Positions 54,294 to 63,497 are shown, counted from the first letter of the stretch. The stretch is 64,000 nucleotides of DNA from Muriicola sp041358175 (GCF_041358175.1 NZ_JBGKBE010000001.1:733930-797929), one strand, 5' to 3'. Numbers and translations: made by a program. Notes: generated by a model from the sequence alone, not told the origin.

Positions 54294-54301
54294 CAAATTT
54301 A
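54294..54301 (-). promoter_or_regulatory. Bacteroidota -7 promoter element for serS
   Basis: TAAATTTG on the minus strand, an exact TAnnTTTG match 18 bases before the serS ATG. The next bases give TTTGTGCCTTAA, identical to the metG promoter. It overlaps the end of the upstream HTTM gene. Confidence 0.6.
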
Positions 54302-54304
54302 CGC

Positions 54305-55666
54305 TTAATTAGCGAAATTTGAGGATGGGCCCGGTAATGATTTTACGGAGTTCCCCAAAGCAGATGGAAGGATCCAATGATGATGTTTAAAGGGGTGCCA
54401 CTCTTGAGCAGCAAGATCAACTGTGGAGTCGATAAACGGTTGCAGGGGACGGCCATTAATACTTACCCTCGCCCTGGCATAAACGGATATGTTTTGCCCT
54501 TGTTCAGCGTATTCCTGCTTTAAAAATTGAGCAAACTGCCAGATATAATCGGGATAGCAGGAAACTTTCTCCATTTGCTTGCGACTCAGGTAAAGTCCTG
54601 GAGTAATAGTTGTTGCCTCGCCTGTGTCCTTGTTTACAACCGAGTATTTAATAATTCCTGCTCTGGTTCTCAGCATCATTCTCCAGCTCATCCTGTGACC
54701 TTCCTCCGTCCATAAGACATCCCCAGGAATAAAATAATGTCTAAGAGGTAAGGCGATTTGTACAATGAAATAAATCCCGAGTCCGGCAAAAAGAAAGTTC
54801 CTGTATCGGGGTAGCTGCACCTCGTGGGCGGTATACAATTCTTTCTTTTTGAGGAAAATATTTCGAATCTGCCCGGGAGGAAAGAAAAAGACGGTAAAGG
54901 CAAGGGCCAGATAAGGAAAAATACCGATCTGAAATACGATGGAATTAAAAAGGTGAAAGAACAGGGAGAAATAAAACGCCAGTTTTCTTGTGCGTTTCCA
55001 CAATAAGGCCGGAACGATGAGCAGGTCGAAAAGAATACCTATGATTGCAATGGCTGAGTGCACCAAGGGTTGCTGCAGTGCATCCCCGATCAGGGGATAG
55101 GCCGCTTTCCCTTTCATCAGGATGGCAATTATAGACAGATCGAGCCAGTCCCCGTATAGCTTTGCAATGGCCGCATACGTATAAACAATAAAAAGCTGAA
55201 AAATGATGGTCCACTTTACCCAGGCGGGCATGTGAAAGGAAACAAGGGAAGGATCAAGCTTAGTATCCAGGGAGGCATACCGATTAGCCGGGAGGAAACA
55301 CATTAAAAAAGAAATGAGGATCAACAGGTAATAATGATTGTTGTATGCTGTTTTTTGCATGAGGTATACCGCGGTCCACAGAAGGGTAAAAAGGATGATG
55401 CTCGTCCTGTATTTATAACCCAGGGCTATAAAAATCCCCAAGAGACCCATAAACATGAAGTAGAAGTACATCCCATTTCCCGGGAGGGGTTGCAGCCATT
55501 CAAAACCAATAAAAGTAAAGGTAAATGAAGGCTCGATCAGGGTTCTTCTTACCCAGCCTGTAAGGATTGCTCCAAAACATTCAAGGCTGATCAGGATGCC
55601 AAAAAAAACACGGAACACAATTAGAGAGCTATTGTCTATCCGCTTAAAAAGCAACTGCTGTAACAT
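54305..55666 (-). CDS. HTTM-domain (vitamin K-dependent carboxylase-like) membrane protein
   Basis: 453 residues with about eight membrane segments in residues 10-290 and a soluble C-terminal part of about 150 residues. FRVFFGILISLECFGAI, NNHYYLLILISFLMCFLPANRYASLD, WIVYTYAAIAKLYGDWLD-like and FFHLFNSIVFQIGIFPYLAL (shown in parts) are the HTTM signature shared with gamma-glutamyl carboxylase. Bacterial members are not shown to use vitamin K; menaquinone is the available quinone in flavobacteria. It starts directly after the ribF stop (no gap), so the two are coupled. Confidence 0.88.
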   Translation of the reverse strand: MLQQLLFKRIDNSSLIVFRVFFGILISLECFGAILTGWVRRTLIEPSFTFTFIGFEWLQPLPGNGMYFYFMFMGLLGIFIALGYKYRTSIILFTLLWTAVYLMQKTAYNNHYYLLILISFLMCFLPANRYASLDTKLDPSLVSFHMPAWVKWTIIFQLFIVYTYAAIAKLYGDWLDLSIIAILMKGKAAYPLIGDALQQPLVHSAIAIIGILFDLLIVPALLWKRTRKLAFYFSLFFHLFNSIVFQIGIFPYLALAFTVFFFPPGQIRNIFLKKKELYTAHEVQLPRYRNFLFAGLGIYFIVQIALPLRHYFIPGDVLWTEEGHRMSWRMMLRTRAGIIKYSVVNKDTGEATTITPGLYLSRKQMEKVSCYPDYIWQFAQFLKQEYAEQGQNISVYARARVSINGRPLQPFIDSTVDLAAQEWHPFKHHHWILPSALGNSVKSLPGPSSNFAN

Positions 55667-56593
55667 CTATGCTGAGATTATTCTGCGAGTTGTAATTTGA
55701 TCCTTATGAAGTTGTTCCTTTAGTTCATCCAGTGTATTGAACTTCTGTTCTTCCCTGATCCACTCCAGGATATTGACCTGTAGATTTTGGTTGTAAAGAT
55801 CTTCCTCAAAGTCGAGGAAATTGATTTCAATACTCTGGTTTTCCCCATCTACGGTTGGATTATAACCAATGTTCATCATCCCGTAAACTTTCCTCCCCTT
55901 TAAATGACTTTCAATAACATAGGCACCATTTTTAGGGATGAGTTTGTAGGTTTCCTTAATCTTGAGATTTGCAGTGGGAAAACCGAGTTGCCTTCCCAGT
56001 CCCTTTCCTTTGATAATTTTACCGCTAAGCATATAACTGTAGCCCAGGTAAGCATTGGCAGTAGCCACATCGCCTTCCAGCAATGCATTCCGGATTTTAG
56101 TAGAGCTTACGGCTACGGCCTCGATCTCCTGTGCTGGGATTTCTTCCACCTCAAAATCAAGGGCGTTGCCAAAAGCAATGAGGTCATTGATATTGGCATT
56201 TCTGTTCCTGCCAAACCGGTGATCATAACCGATAATAATTTTTTTAGCGTGCAGTGCATTCACCAGCATATCCCTTACAAATGCTGTGGCACTGAGTCTG
56301 GAGAAGGTCTTTGTGAAGGGCTGTATGATTAAATAATCGATCCCCAGCTCTTCCAGGATCTTCTTCTTCTCTTCAATGGTATTGAGAAGTTTAAGATCTG
56401 AATCCTTTTGCAAAACCATTCTCGGATGAGGAAAAAATGTCAGCACAGCGGCTACCCTATCATGGAGTCTGGCATCATTTATGAGACGTTCCAGAATAAG
56501 CTTGTGTCCAATATGAACACCATCAAATGTACCAATGGTGATGACAGAAGCCTGGTTTTTATCGTATTTAGAAATGCTTTGAACCGTTACCAC
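55667..56593 (-). CDS. ribF: Bifunctional riboflavin kinase/FAD synthetase
   Basis: 308 residues. N-terminal FMN adenylyltransferase: VITIGTFDGVHIGHK with the GxHxGH-like motif, and IIGYDHRFGRNR; the ISSTKIRNALLEG block matches the conserved S-S-T-x-I-R motif. C-terminal flavokinase: IIKGKGLGRQLGFPTANL and GAYVIES. Makes FMN and FAD from riboflavin. No ATG is present; the GTG at 56593 gives the expected length. Divergent from the metalloprotease gene with 49 bases between. Confidence 0.96.
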   Translation of the reverse strand: MVTVQSISKYDKNQASVITIGTFDGVHIGHKLILERLINDARLHDRVAAVLTFFPHPRMVLQKDSDLKLLNTIEEKKKILEELGIDYLIIQPFTKTFSRLSATAFVRDMLVNALHAKKIIIGYDHRFGRNRNANINDLIAFGNALDFEVEEIPAQEIEAVAVSSTKIRNALLEGDVATANAYLGYSYMLSGKIIKGKGLGRQLGFPTANLKIKETYKLIPKNGAYVIESHLKGRKVYGMMNIGYNPTVDGENQSIEINFLDFEEDLYNQNLQVNILEWIREEQKFNTLDELKEQLHKDQITTRRIISA

Positions 56594-56642
56594 ACAATAT
56601 AAAGAATAAAAAGACTTATTTTTAAAGCTTTAAAGTCCCCGA

Positions 56643-59600
56643 ATGACCACAAAACTACGTCTTGTTTTGTCAATAACCATGCTATTTGCCTGCTTTTACG
56701 TAGCCGGACAAACACAATATTGGCAATCTACCCAGGTACAAAACGCATTGTTGTCTTCTGATCTAAAGGGTTTAGAAGAAGAAAAAATACGGTTTTTTTC
56801 CCTTCAGGAATCAATTTTAGACAGGGAGTTGAAAAAGATAACTTCTAACGGTAAAGATCAAACACTAGTCTATTTTCCTGATGACAAAGGGCAGTTAATA
56901 GCTTTTCAGGTTGAAGAAACACCCGTGTTTTCCCCTGAACTCACGGCGCGATACCCTCAAATACGTTCATTTAGCGGTATTGGGATCAATGATAAAACCA
57001 AGAGGGTGCGATTTAGTGTTTCTCCCAAGGGGATTGAAGCCATGTTTGTGAGTCATGATGGAAATCAGAATCGATTTCTGCAAAAAGTTTCACCCCAAAG
57101 TAATGCCTATATTCTCTATGATAGAAAAGGATATTCAGGGGAGATGGAAAAATTTCTTTGTGAAACCGAAGACAAGCGTATTGCTGGAGCACAAAGCAGA
57201 ACCTCCAAACTCATCGACGATCAACGCCTGAGGAAATATCGTATCGCAGTCTCAGCTACCGGAGAATACACGCAATTTCACGGAGGCACAGTGGCTGATG
57301 CACTTGCTGCAATAAATGCCACCCTCACCAGGGTTAATGAAGTCTTTAATAAGGATCTGGGAATTGAGCTGGAATTGGTCGCAAACAACGACCTTGTGAT
57401 TTACACCGATCCAGATACAGATCCCTATCAAACAAACCTCAATACTGAAGTTCAGACAACCCTGAATAATGTTATCGGAGATCTGAACTATGATGTAGGG
57501 CATTTATTTCAGGAAGATGTAAATGGAGGAAATGCAGGTTTTATCGGGGCAGTTTGCCAGACCAATCAGAAAGGAAGTGCTTATTCCTCCTCGACCAATC
57601 CACAGGGGGATATTTTTGACCTTGACTACGTAGCACATGAATTAGGACATCAATTCGGGGCTAATCATACCTGGTCATTCGATTCAGAGGGTACAGGAGT
57701 GCAGGCTGAGCCCGCAAGTGGATCTACAATAATGGGTTATGCAGGTATTGTACAGGGAAACAACGTGCAGAATAACGGGGATGATTATTTTCATTATTAC
57801 AGCATAAAGCAGATTTCAGAATACGTGCTTACCACAACATGCGCAGTAGAAACCGCTATAACAAATTCACCACCCATTATTACAACTCTTGATGATTATA
57901 CGATTCCTAAAGGAACGGCATTTGTGTTGCCTGGAGAGGCTTCGGATCCGGATACGGGTGATGTCCTTACATTCTCCTGGGAACAGATTGATGACGGAGT
58001 GGTTACAACCGATACTTTCGGTCCACAGAATGCAAGTGGGGCTAATTTCAGGTCTTTACCCCCAACGATAGATTCAGCCCGCTATTTTCCAAGATTGTCC
58101 CGAGTGATCCAGGGGGACCTGACCCAGACCAGCCCTCCTATTAATTCTGCATGGGAAACGGTATCTGAGATTGAACGCGACTTAAATTTTGCGCTTACTG
58201 TAAGAGATAATGCAACTGGGGGGGGACAGGTCTCATCCGATGTTCTCAAAGTTCGGGTTAGTAACATCTCCGGTCCTTTTGTGGTAAACTCACAGGCTGC
58301 ATCAGAAACTTATAGCGCCGGTACAATACAGACGATAAACTGGGATGTAGCAGGTACGGATGCGCCTCCTGTAAATGCTCAGTTTGTGGATATCTTCCTT
58401 TCTCTGGATGGCGGACTCACCTTCCCAATTCAATTAGAGGAAAGGGCTGCGAATGATGGCTCTCATGATGTACTGCTACCGGGAAATGCTACCACAACAG
58501 CCAGAATTATGGTAAAAGGGTATCAAAATGTGTTTTATGCAGTAAACAGTGCCAATTTTACTATTGAAGAGTCGCCCATAGTACTGAATTTTGATGACCT
58601 CGACTTTGATGTTTGCCAACCTGTAGATAAAGTGATCCCTTTTGTTTACGAAACCTACGGGGGGTTCAATGAAGAAGTAGTCTTTAGCGCCACCGGAGTC
58701 CCGCCCGGTATTGGGGTGTCATTCCTTCCTGGTACTGCTACCGATAACAATACTCCGGTAGATATGACTATATCCAATACAACGGCTGTATCTGAAGGAG
58801 TATATCCAATACGGGTGCTGGCTACAGCGCCTTCTTTTACCCGGGAAGTTACTATTGTTCTCACCATCTTGGATACGGATTTCCCTGAAGTTAGTTTGGT
58901 AACCCCAGCGAATTCAGCCACAGACATCCCTTTAAGGCCAATATTGAGCTGGGATACTCCGGCGATCAACAATTCCTATCAGATTGAAATAGCCACTGAT
59001 GCCGCATTTACTTCGGTCATTGAATCAGCCACGGTCATTTTTAAAAATTATACCCCCGAAAACCTGGAGCCAGTTACTACCTATTACTGGAGAATCAAGC
59101 CCGTTACGAATTGTGGCGAAGGAGTATTTGGTAGTGCTTCCAGCTTTACAACTGTACCCGTTAATTGCAAGATGAAAAGTGCACGGGGTCTTCCTTTGTC
59201 GATCTCTTCAACGGGAACACCTACGGTACAAGCAAGTATAATGGTAGTTGACGATCTCCCGGTCTCAGACATCAACGTTTCTGTGAATATAGAGCACAGT
59301 TTCCTTTCCGATCTTATTATCAGTCTGATATCGCCTTCGGGAACAGAGGTTGTACTCGTTTCCAATTCCTGTTCTCAATTAGAAGATATAAATGCCATTT
59401 TTGATGATTCGGCCAGTCCTTTTGTCTGTAATGGCAATCCGGGGATAAATGGAACTGTTAAGCCTTTGGGATCTTTATCTTCATTTAACGGAGAATCTTC
59501 CTTTGGAGAATGGATTTTACTGGTAAGAGATACGGCGCCTGCCGACGGAGGTCTTATTCAGGACTTTACTTTGGAGCTATGTGTTGAGGGTGTTTTCAGA

Positions 59601-60419
59601 CCGGATGCCGATGGAGATAATGTTTTTGACGATGGGGATGACCTCTGCCTGGGGACGCCACCGAATACTGAGGTCAATGCCGATGGCTGTCCGGTTTATC
59701 GCTTTGAACAGGATAATTTTAATATATCCTTAATGAGCGAGTCCTGTATCACTAATAACGATGGTCAGCTTGATATCACGGCGAATACTTCTCTGGATTA
59801 CTCTATAGTGATCAGTGGGAATGGGGTGAATGAAACGGCCGATTTTAATACGAGCTACCAGTTGGGAGACCTTTCCTCCGGATCTTATTCGGCTTGTATC
59901 ACAGGTACTGGTGGTAGTGTAACATATGAAGAATTTTGTATAGATTTTGTGATCTCAGAACCCGATCCTCTCGAAGTACTGATCGCCCTCGATCAGGATG
60001 CCTTACAGGCTATCTTGAGCCTGAGTGGGTCTGAGCTTTACAATATCGAGTTAAATGGAATACTTACTCAAACTGTTGATAAAGATTTTACACTTGGCCT
60101 GAAACCCGGTGTAAATACTATCAAAGTAACAGGAGCCCTTCCCTGTCAGGGTATATTTGAAGAGGTAGTTTTAATAGGGTCGGAACCCGTTTTATACCCC
60201 AATCCTTTTGTAAATGAACTCGAAGCTTATGTTCCTTATTCAGCCTCACCCGTAGAGGTGCAGGTCTATAATCTGCAAGGACAGCGGGTGTACTCAAAAA
60301 CATACACTGCAGAGGATCAGCTAATCAGGATGGAATTGAACATTTTACCATCAGGAGTATATCTTTTACGACTTACAGGAGACGATATTAATTTTACAAC
60401 AAAGGTCATTAAGCGATGA
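56643..60419 (+). CDS. T9SS-secreted reprolysin-like (M12B) metalloprotease with P domain
   Basis: 1258 residues. Signal peptide ending at YVAGQ; N-terminal pro-region to about residue 200; metallopeptidase domain 200-415 with HELGHQFGANH (H332, E333, H336, H342), the HExxHxxGxxH zinc motif. Then PKD/Ig-like beta domains (430-830), a proprotein-convertase P domain (850-1000: IEHSFLSDLIISLISPSG, FGEWILLVRD), a Ca-binding Asp-rich strip (DADGDNVFDDGDDLC), further beta repeats, and a type A T9SS sorting domain in the last 80 residues (LYPNPFVNELEAYV, VYNLQGQRVYSK, LPSGVYLLRL, FTTKVIKR). Likely a surface or extracellular protease. Overlaps the next gene by four bases. Confidence 0.95.
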   Translation: MTTKLRLVLSITMLFACFYVAGQTQYWQSTQVQNALLSSDLKGLEEEKIRFFSLQESILDRELKKITSNGKDQTLVYFPDDKGQLIAFQVEETPVFSPELTARYPQIRSFSGIGINDKTKRVRFSVSPKGIEAMFVSHDGNQNRFLQKVSPQSNAYILYDRKGYSGEMEKFLCETEDKRIAGAQSRTSKLIDDQRLRKYRIAVSATGEYTQFHGGTVADALAAINATLTRVNEVFNKDLGIELELVANNDLVIYTDPDTDPYQTNLNTEVQTTLNNVIGDLNYDVGHLFQEDVNGGNAGFIGAVCQTNQKGSAYSSSTNPQGDIFDLDYVAHELGHQFGANHTWSFDSEGTGVQAEPASGSTIMGYAGIVQGNNVQNNGDDYFHYYSIKQISEYVLTTTCAVETAITNSPPIITTLDDYTIPKGTAFVLPGEASDPDTGDVLTFSWEQIDDGVVTTDTFGPQNASGANFRSLPPTIDSARYFPRLSRVIQGDLTQTSPPINSAWETVSEIERDLNFALTVRDNATGGGQVSSDVLKVRVSNISGPFVVNSQAASETYSAGTIQTINWDVAGTDAPPVNAQFVDIFLSLDGGLTFPIQLEERAANDGSHDVLLPGNATTTARIMVKGYQNVFYAVNSANFTIEESPIVLNFDDLDFDVCQPVDKVIPFVYETYGGFNEEVVFSATGVPPGIGVSFLPGTATDNNTPVDMTISNTTAVSEGVYPIRVLATAPSFTREVTIVLTILDTDFPEVSLVTPANSATDIPLRPILSWDTPAINNSYQIEIATDAAFTSVIESATVIFKNYTPENLEPVTTYYWRIKPVTNCGEGVFGSASSFTTVPVNCKMKSARGLPLSISSTGTPTVQASIMVVDDLPVSDINVSVNIEHSFLSDLIISLISPSGTEVVLVSNSCSQLEDINAIFDDSASPFVCNGNPGINGTVKPLGSLSSFNGESSFGEWILLVRDTAPADGGLIQDFTLELCVEGVFRPDADGDNVFDDGDDLCLGTPPNTEVNADGCPVYRFEQDNFNISLMSESCITNNDGQLDITANTSLDYSIVISGNGVNETADFNTSYQLGDLSSGSYSACITGTGGSVTYEEFCIDFVISEPDPLEVLIALDQDALQAILSLSGSELYNIELNGILTQTVDKDFTLGLKPGVNTIKVTGALPCQGIFEEVVLIGSEPVLYPNPFVNELEAYVPYSASPVEVQVYNLQGQRVYSKTYTAEDQLIRMELNILPSGVYLLRLTGDDINFTTKVIKR

Positions 60420-61099
60420 AAAGGATATTCATATTAGGTATCGGAGTACTGATCATTGCTTGCAGCAAGAAATCCCCCAAGCCACCGGAGGCAGCCGTAC
60501 TGAGTTTTCCCCTGGAGAATTCGGAATGTACTACAGGAGTAAGCCTTAATACCACTACAAGTCAGGTAGAATTCCGATGGCTGGAAGCCAACCATGCCGA
60601 CACTTATGAATTGAGGGTAACGAATATCCTTACCGGCATTTCGGTGACCAATGCTCCTACTGCAGCTTTGTCTGCGAGGCTTCCATTACTCAAAGGGGTT
60701 CCTTATCAGTGGCGAGTTACTGCCAGAAATGCCGAGACCCAGGAATCAGCGGTTAGTGAGGACTGGTACTTCTACAATGCAGGGGTACAGACGACCTATG
60801 CTCCTTTTCCGGCCGAAATACTTGAGCCGTCATCTGGGACTTCAGTAGTCCGGGATCTCAATAATCAGATTACCCTGAGCTGGTTCGGGGCTGATGTAGA
60901 CAGCGATATTCAATCGTTCGAAGTTTATTTGGATACAGTTCAGGATCCTCAGCTCTTAGTTGCCTCTCCTTCGGTTTTTATTACAGATGTACAGGCTGAT
61001 GTAGCGATAGACACGGTCTATTATTGGCGGGTAGTTACGATTGACCGGGAAGGAAATACCTCTGATTCGGGCACCTATTCCTTTAGAGTAATCAGATAA
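60416..61099 (+). CDS. Lipoprotein with two fibronectin/Ig-like domains
   Basis: 227 residues. MKRIFILGIGVLIIAC is a lipoprotein signal with the Cys at 16. Two beta-sandwich repeats follow: residues 30-120 (QVEFRWLEANHADTYELRV, PYQWRVTARN, VSEDWYFYN) and 130-225 (ITLSWFGADVDSDIQSFEVYLD, VYYWRVVTIDREGN). The pattern FRW...YxLRV...YxWRV is Fn3-like and also appears in the adjacent protease (PILSWDTPAI, TYYWRIKPV). ATGA overlap with the protease gene points to co-secretion or surface retention. Its stop abuts the stop of convergent pth. Confidence 0.86.
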   Translation: MKRIFILGIGVLIIACSKKSPKPPEAAVLSFPLENSECTTGVSLNTTTSQVEFRWLEANHADTYELRVTNILTGISVTNAPTAALSARLPLLKGVPYQWRVTARNAETQESAVSEDWYFYNAGVQTTYAPFPAEILEPSSGTSVVRDLNNQITLSWFGADVDSDIQSFEVYLDTVQDPQLLVASPSVFITDVQADVAIDTVYYWRVVTIDREGNTSDSGTYSFRVIR

Positions 61100-61729
61100 T
61101 CAGGTGTTGTTAAAGGTATTCATTGTGACATTTACTCCCTGAAGGACAAAGGATTCTATCAGTTCTGCACAGCGATTAAGTCTTTCGGGAAGTGCTTTTT
61201 CTTCTTCTTCATTCCAATTCCCCAATACGTACTCAACCTGTCTTCCTTTGGGAAAATCAGATCCCAGGCCAAACCGGAGTCGGTTGTATTGGCTGGTTTG
61301 CAAGGTCTGCTGGACATCGGCCAGGCCGTTGTGCCCACCATCACTCCCTTTAGTCTTTAAACGAAGTGTTCCAAAAGGCAGGTTGATGTCATCCGTGATA
61401 ATAAGCAGGTGTTCTTTGGGGATTTTTTCTTTTTCCATCCAGTAGTGTACTGCTTTGCCACTACGGTTCATAAAGGTAGAGGGTTTGAGTAGCAGAATAC
61501 TACGTCCTTTGACCTTAAAGGATGTAGTAGCCCCAAGCTTATTCTGAGTAAAATCGAGTTCTTTTTTCTGCGCCAGATTATCCAGAACTTGAAAGCCGAT
61601 ATTATGACGGGTATTGTCGTAATCAGGGCCTATGTTTCCAAGGCCAGCTATCAGGAATTTTTTCATCTCGTCTTTTTCAGTTAGGACAGGTGAAGGCTTT
61701 TTAAATAGGAATGATAATAAGGAACGCAT
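61100..61729 (-). CDS. pth: Peptidyl-tRNA hydrolase
   Basis: 209 residues; a start at 61666 (MKKFLIAGLGNIGPDYDN) gives 188, the size of ordinary Pth. GLGNIGPDYDNTRHNIGF holds the catalytic His and substrate Asn, KPSTFMNRSGKAV, ITDDINLPFG (catalytic Asp) and GSDGGHNGL follow. It frees tRNA from stalled peptides. An exact -7 element at 61732-61739 would start the transcript at or below 61729, which favours the shorter protein, though an N-terminal extension of this kind is common in flavobacterial entries. Follows rplY but is cut off from it by a hairpin. Confidence 0.93.
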   Translation of the reverse strand: MRSLLSFLFKKPSPVLTEKDEMKKFLIAGLGNIGPDYDNTRHNIGFQVLDNLAQKKELDFTQNKLGATTSFKVKGRSILLLKPSTFMNRSGKAVHYWMEKEKIPKEHLLIITDDINLPFGTLRLKTKGSDGGHNGLADVQQTLQTSQYNRLRFGLGSDFPKGRQVEYVLGNWNEEEEKALPERLNRCAELIESFVLQGVNVTMNTFNNT

Positions 61730-61731
61730 AG

Positions 61732-61759
61732 CAAAGTTAACACCCGGCTAAAATACAAA
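61732..61759 (-). promoter_or_regulatory. Promoter for pth
   Basis: TAACTTTG (minus strand, 61739-61732) fits the -7 consensus and TTTG (61759-61756) fits the -33 box at 16 bases spacing. It lies between the rplY terminator hairpin and pth. Confidence 0.55.
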
Positions 61760-61791
61760 AGCATCCCAAGAAAATTTCCAGGGATGCTTTG
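61757..61791 (-). terminator. Hairpin terminator after rplY
   Basis: AAAGCATCCC (61790-61781 on the minus strand) pairs with GGGATGCTTT (61767-61758), 10 perfect bp, loop of 13 bases, followed by TGTATTTT. The T tract is interrupted, so termination may be partial. Confidence 0.7.
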
Positions 61792-61808
61792 CAATATTCT
61801 GTGAAGAG

Positions 61809-62474
61809 TTATTCGGCACCTTCTGCGGGAGTTGCTTCTCCTTCAGCTGGAGCAGCTTCCCCTTCTGCAGTAGCTTCTGCACCTTCAAGTTCCTCATCTC
61901 CTTCCTCCTCATCTTCAACAACAATTGCAGCACGAGCCGTTTTCACTTGTACTACCACCGTTGTTTCTGGGTGAAGGATAGCAAACTTATCATTCAAAAG
62001 AGATTCTACAGTGATATTGTCTCCGATCTTCAGGGTGGAGATGTCAATATCAAAGAAATCCGGCAAGTCGGCCGGCAATGCCTTGATGGCTAGTTTTCTC
62101 TTTCTGAATAGGAGTCGACCTCCATTTCTAACCCCGGGTGAATTTCCGTGTAGACGAACCGGGATATTCATCGTAAGTTCTTTGTCTTCAAAGAGCTGAT
62201 AAAAATCGATGTGTAAGATATTATCAGTCACCGGGTGAAACTGAATATCCTGCATAATAGCATTCACCTTTTTGCCGTCTTCCATCTCAACCACAACAGT
62301 GTGGGCGTTTGGGGTGTACACTAAGTGTCTGAATGCTAGTTCATCTGCTGCAAAGTGCAATGGTTTCTCCCCTCCGTATACCACGCAAGGGACCTTTCCA
62401 GCATTACGTAGGGCCTTCGTTGCCTTCTTGCCCACGCTTTCTCTTTCTGATCCTTTGATTGTAATTGACTTCAT
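61809..62474 (-). CDS. rplY: Ribosomal protein bL25, CTC form
   Basis: 221 residues: an L25 domain (residues 1-95; GSERESVGKKATKALRNAGKVPCVVYGG opens the domain, in part) plus the CTC C-terminal beta domain to about residue 180, then a long Glu/Ala tail (EGDEELEGAEATAEGEAAP and repeats). It binds 5S rRNA. The acidic tail of about 35 residues is of repeated EGEA/PAEG units. Starts 21 bases after prs and shares its transcript. Confidence 0.95.
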   Translation of the reverse strand: MKSITIKGSERESVGKKATKALRNAGKVPCVVYGGEKPLHFAADELAFRHLVYTPNAHTVVVEMEDGKKVNAIMQDIQFHPVTDNILHIDFYQLFEDKELTMNIPVRLHGNSPGVRNGGRLLFRKRKLAIKALPADLPDFFDIDISTLKIGDNITVESLLNDKFAILHPETTVVVQVKTARAAIVVEDEEEGDEELEGAEATAEGEAAPAEGEATPAEGAE

Positions 62475-62495
62475 TATATAGATTTAAATTGATAT

Positions 62496-63437
62496 TTACA
62501 TGATAAATTTTGAAGCGATAGAGGTATTGTGGTGAACGCGATGCATAACATCGGCGAACAGGTCTGCACAGCTCAATACTTTAATCTTATCGCTTTTTGG
62601 TCTACTCGGGATTGAATCGGTGATGATCAGTTCCTCGAGTTTCGAGTTTTTAATTCTTTCGTATGCATTTCCTGATAAGAGGCCATGGGTTGTGATTGCT
62701 CTTACACTCAGGGCGCCTCTTTCCATCATCAGGTCGGCTGCTTTGGTCAGGGTCCCTGCCGTATCAACCATATCATCTACCAATACGACGTTTTTTCCTT
62801 TTACCTCCCCAATGAGTTCCATATGGGAAATTTTATTGGCCTTAGCCCTTTGTTTGTAACAGATGACCACGTCACTGGACAGGGCTTTTGAATAGGCGTA
62901 AGCTCTTTTTGATCCTCCCATATCCGGGGAAGCGATGGTCAGGTTTTTTAGTTTGAGTTTTTCCAGGTAGGGCAGGAACAGGGTAGAGGCAAACAGGTGA
63001 TCTACTGGTTTTTCAAAAAAGCCCTGGATCTGATCTGCGTGCAGGTCCATGGTGATAATCCTCGTCGCCCCTGCTGTTTCCAGCATTTTTGCCACTAGTT
63101 TGGCAGCGATAGGTACTCTTGGTTTGTCTTTCCGATCTTGTCTTGCCCAGCCATAGTAGGGCATTACAGCTGTAATATGCCTGGCTGAAGCCCTTTTTGC
63201 GGCATCGATCATCAGCAACATTTCCATAAGGTTTTCCGGCCCTGGATTTGTTGATCCGATAATAAATATACGGGTCCCGCGAATCGACTCCTCGAAGGAA
63301 GGTTGAAATTCCCCGTCGCTGTAACGCGAAAACAATACCTTCCCTAAGTCGGTTCCATACGACTTGGCAATTTTCTTCCCCAGCTCCATACTCTGGCTAC
63401 AGGCAAAAATTTTCGGTTCTGGTACTTGATACGGCAT
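62496..63437 (-). CDS. prs: Ribose-phosphate pyrophosphokinase
   Basis: 313 residues, normal for class I PRPP synthetase. FSRYSDGEFQPSFEESIRG near the N-terminus (in part), the catalytic flexible loop PYYGWARQDRKDKPR, and VLVDDMVDTAGTL, the PRPP-binding loop. It makes PRPP for nucleotides, histidine and tryptophan. A -7 element lies 52 bases upstream. Confidence 0.98.
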   Translation of the reverse strand: MPYQVPEPKIFACSQSMELGKKIAKSYGTDLGKVLFSRYSDGEFQPSFEESIRGTRIFIIGSTNPGPENLMEMLLMIDAAKRASARHITAVMPYYGWARQDRKDKPRVPIAAKLVAKMLETAGATRIITMDLHADQIQGFFEKPVDHLFASTLFLPYLEKLKLKNLTIASPDMGGSKRAYAYSKALSSDVVICYKQRAKANKISHMELIGEVKGKNVVLVDDMVDTAGTLTKAADLMMERGALSVRAITTHGLLSGNAYERIKNSKLEELIITDSIPSRPKSDKIKVLSCADLFADVMHRVHHNTSIASKFIM

Positions 63438-63489
63438 AGGTAACAGCTTGTTCGCTAGTTTTTTACAGCGCCTTTTTCCAAAGGAGGTG

Positions 63490-63497
63490 CAAATTTA
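63490..63497 (-). promoter_or_regulatory. Bacteroidota -7 promoter element for prs-rplY
   Basis: TAAATTTG on the minus strand, an exact TAnnTTTG match, 52 bases before the prs ATG, leaving a leader of about 45 bases. Confidence 0.55.
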
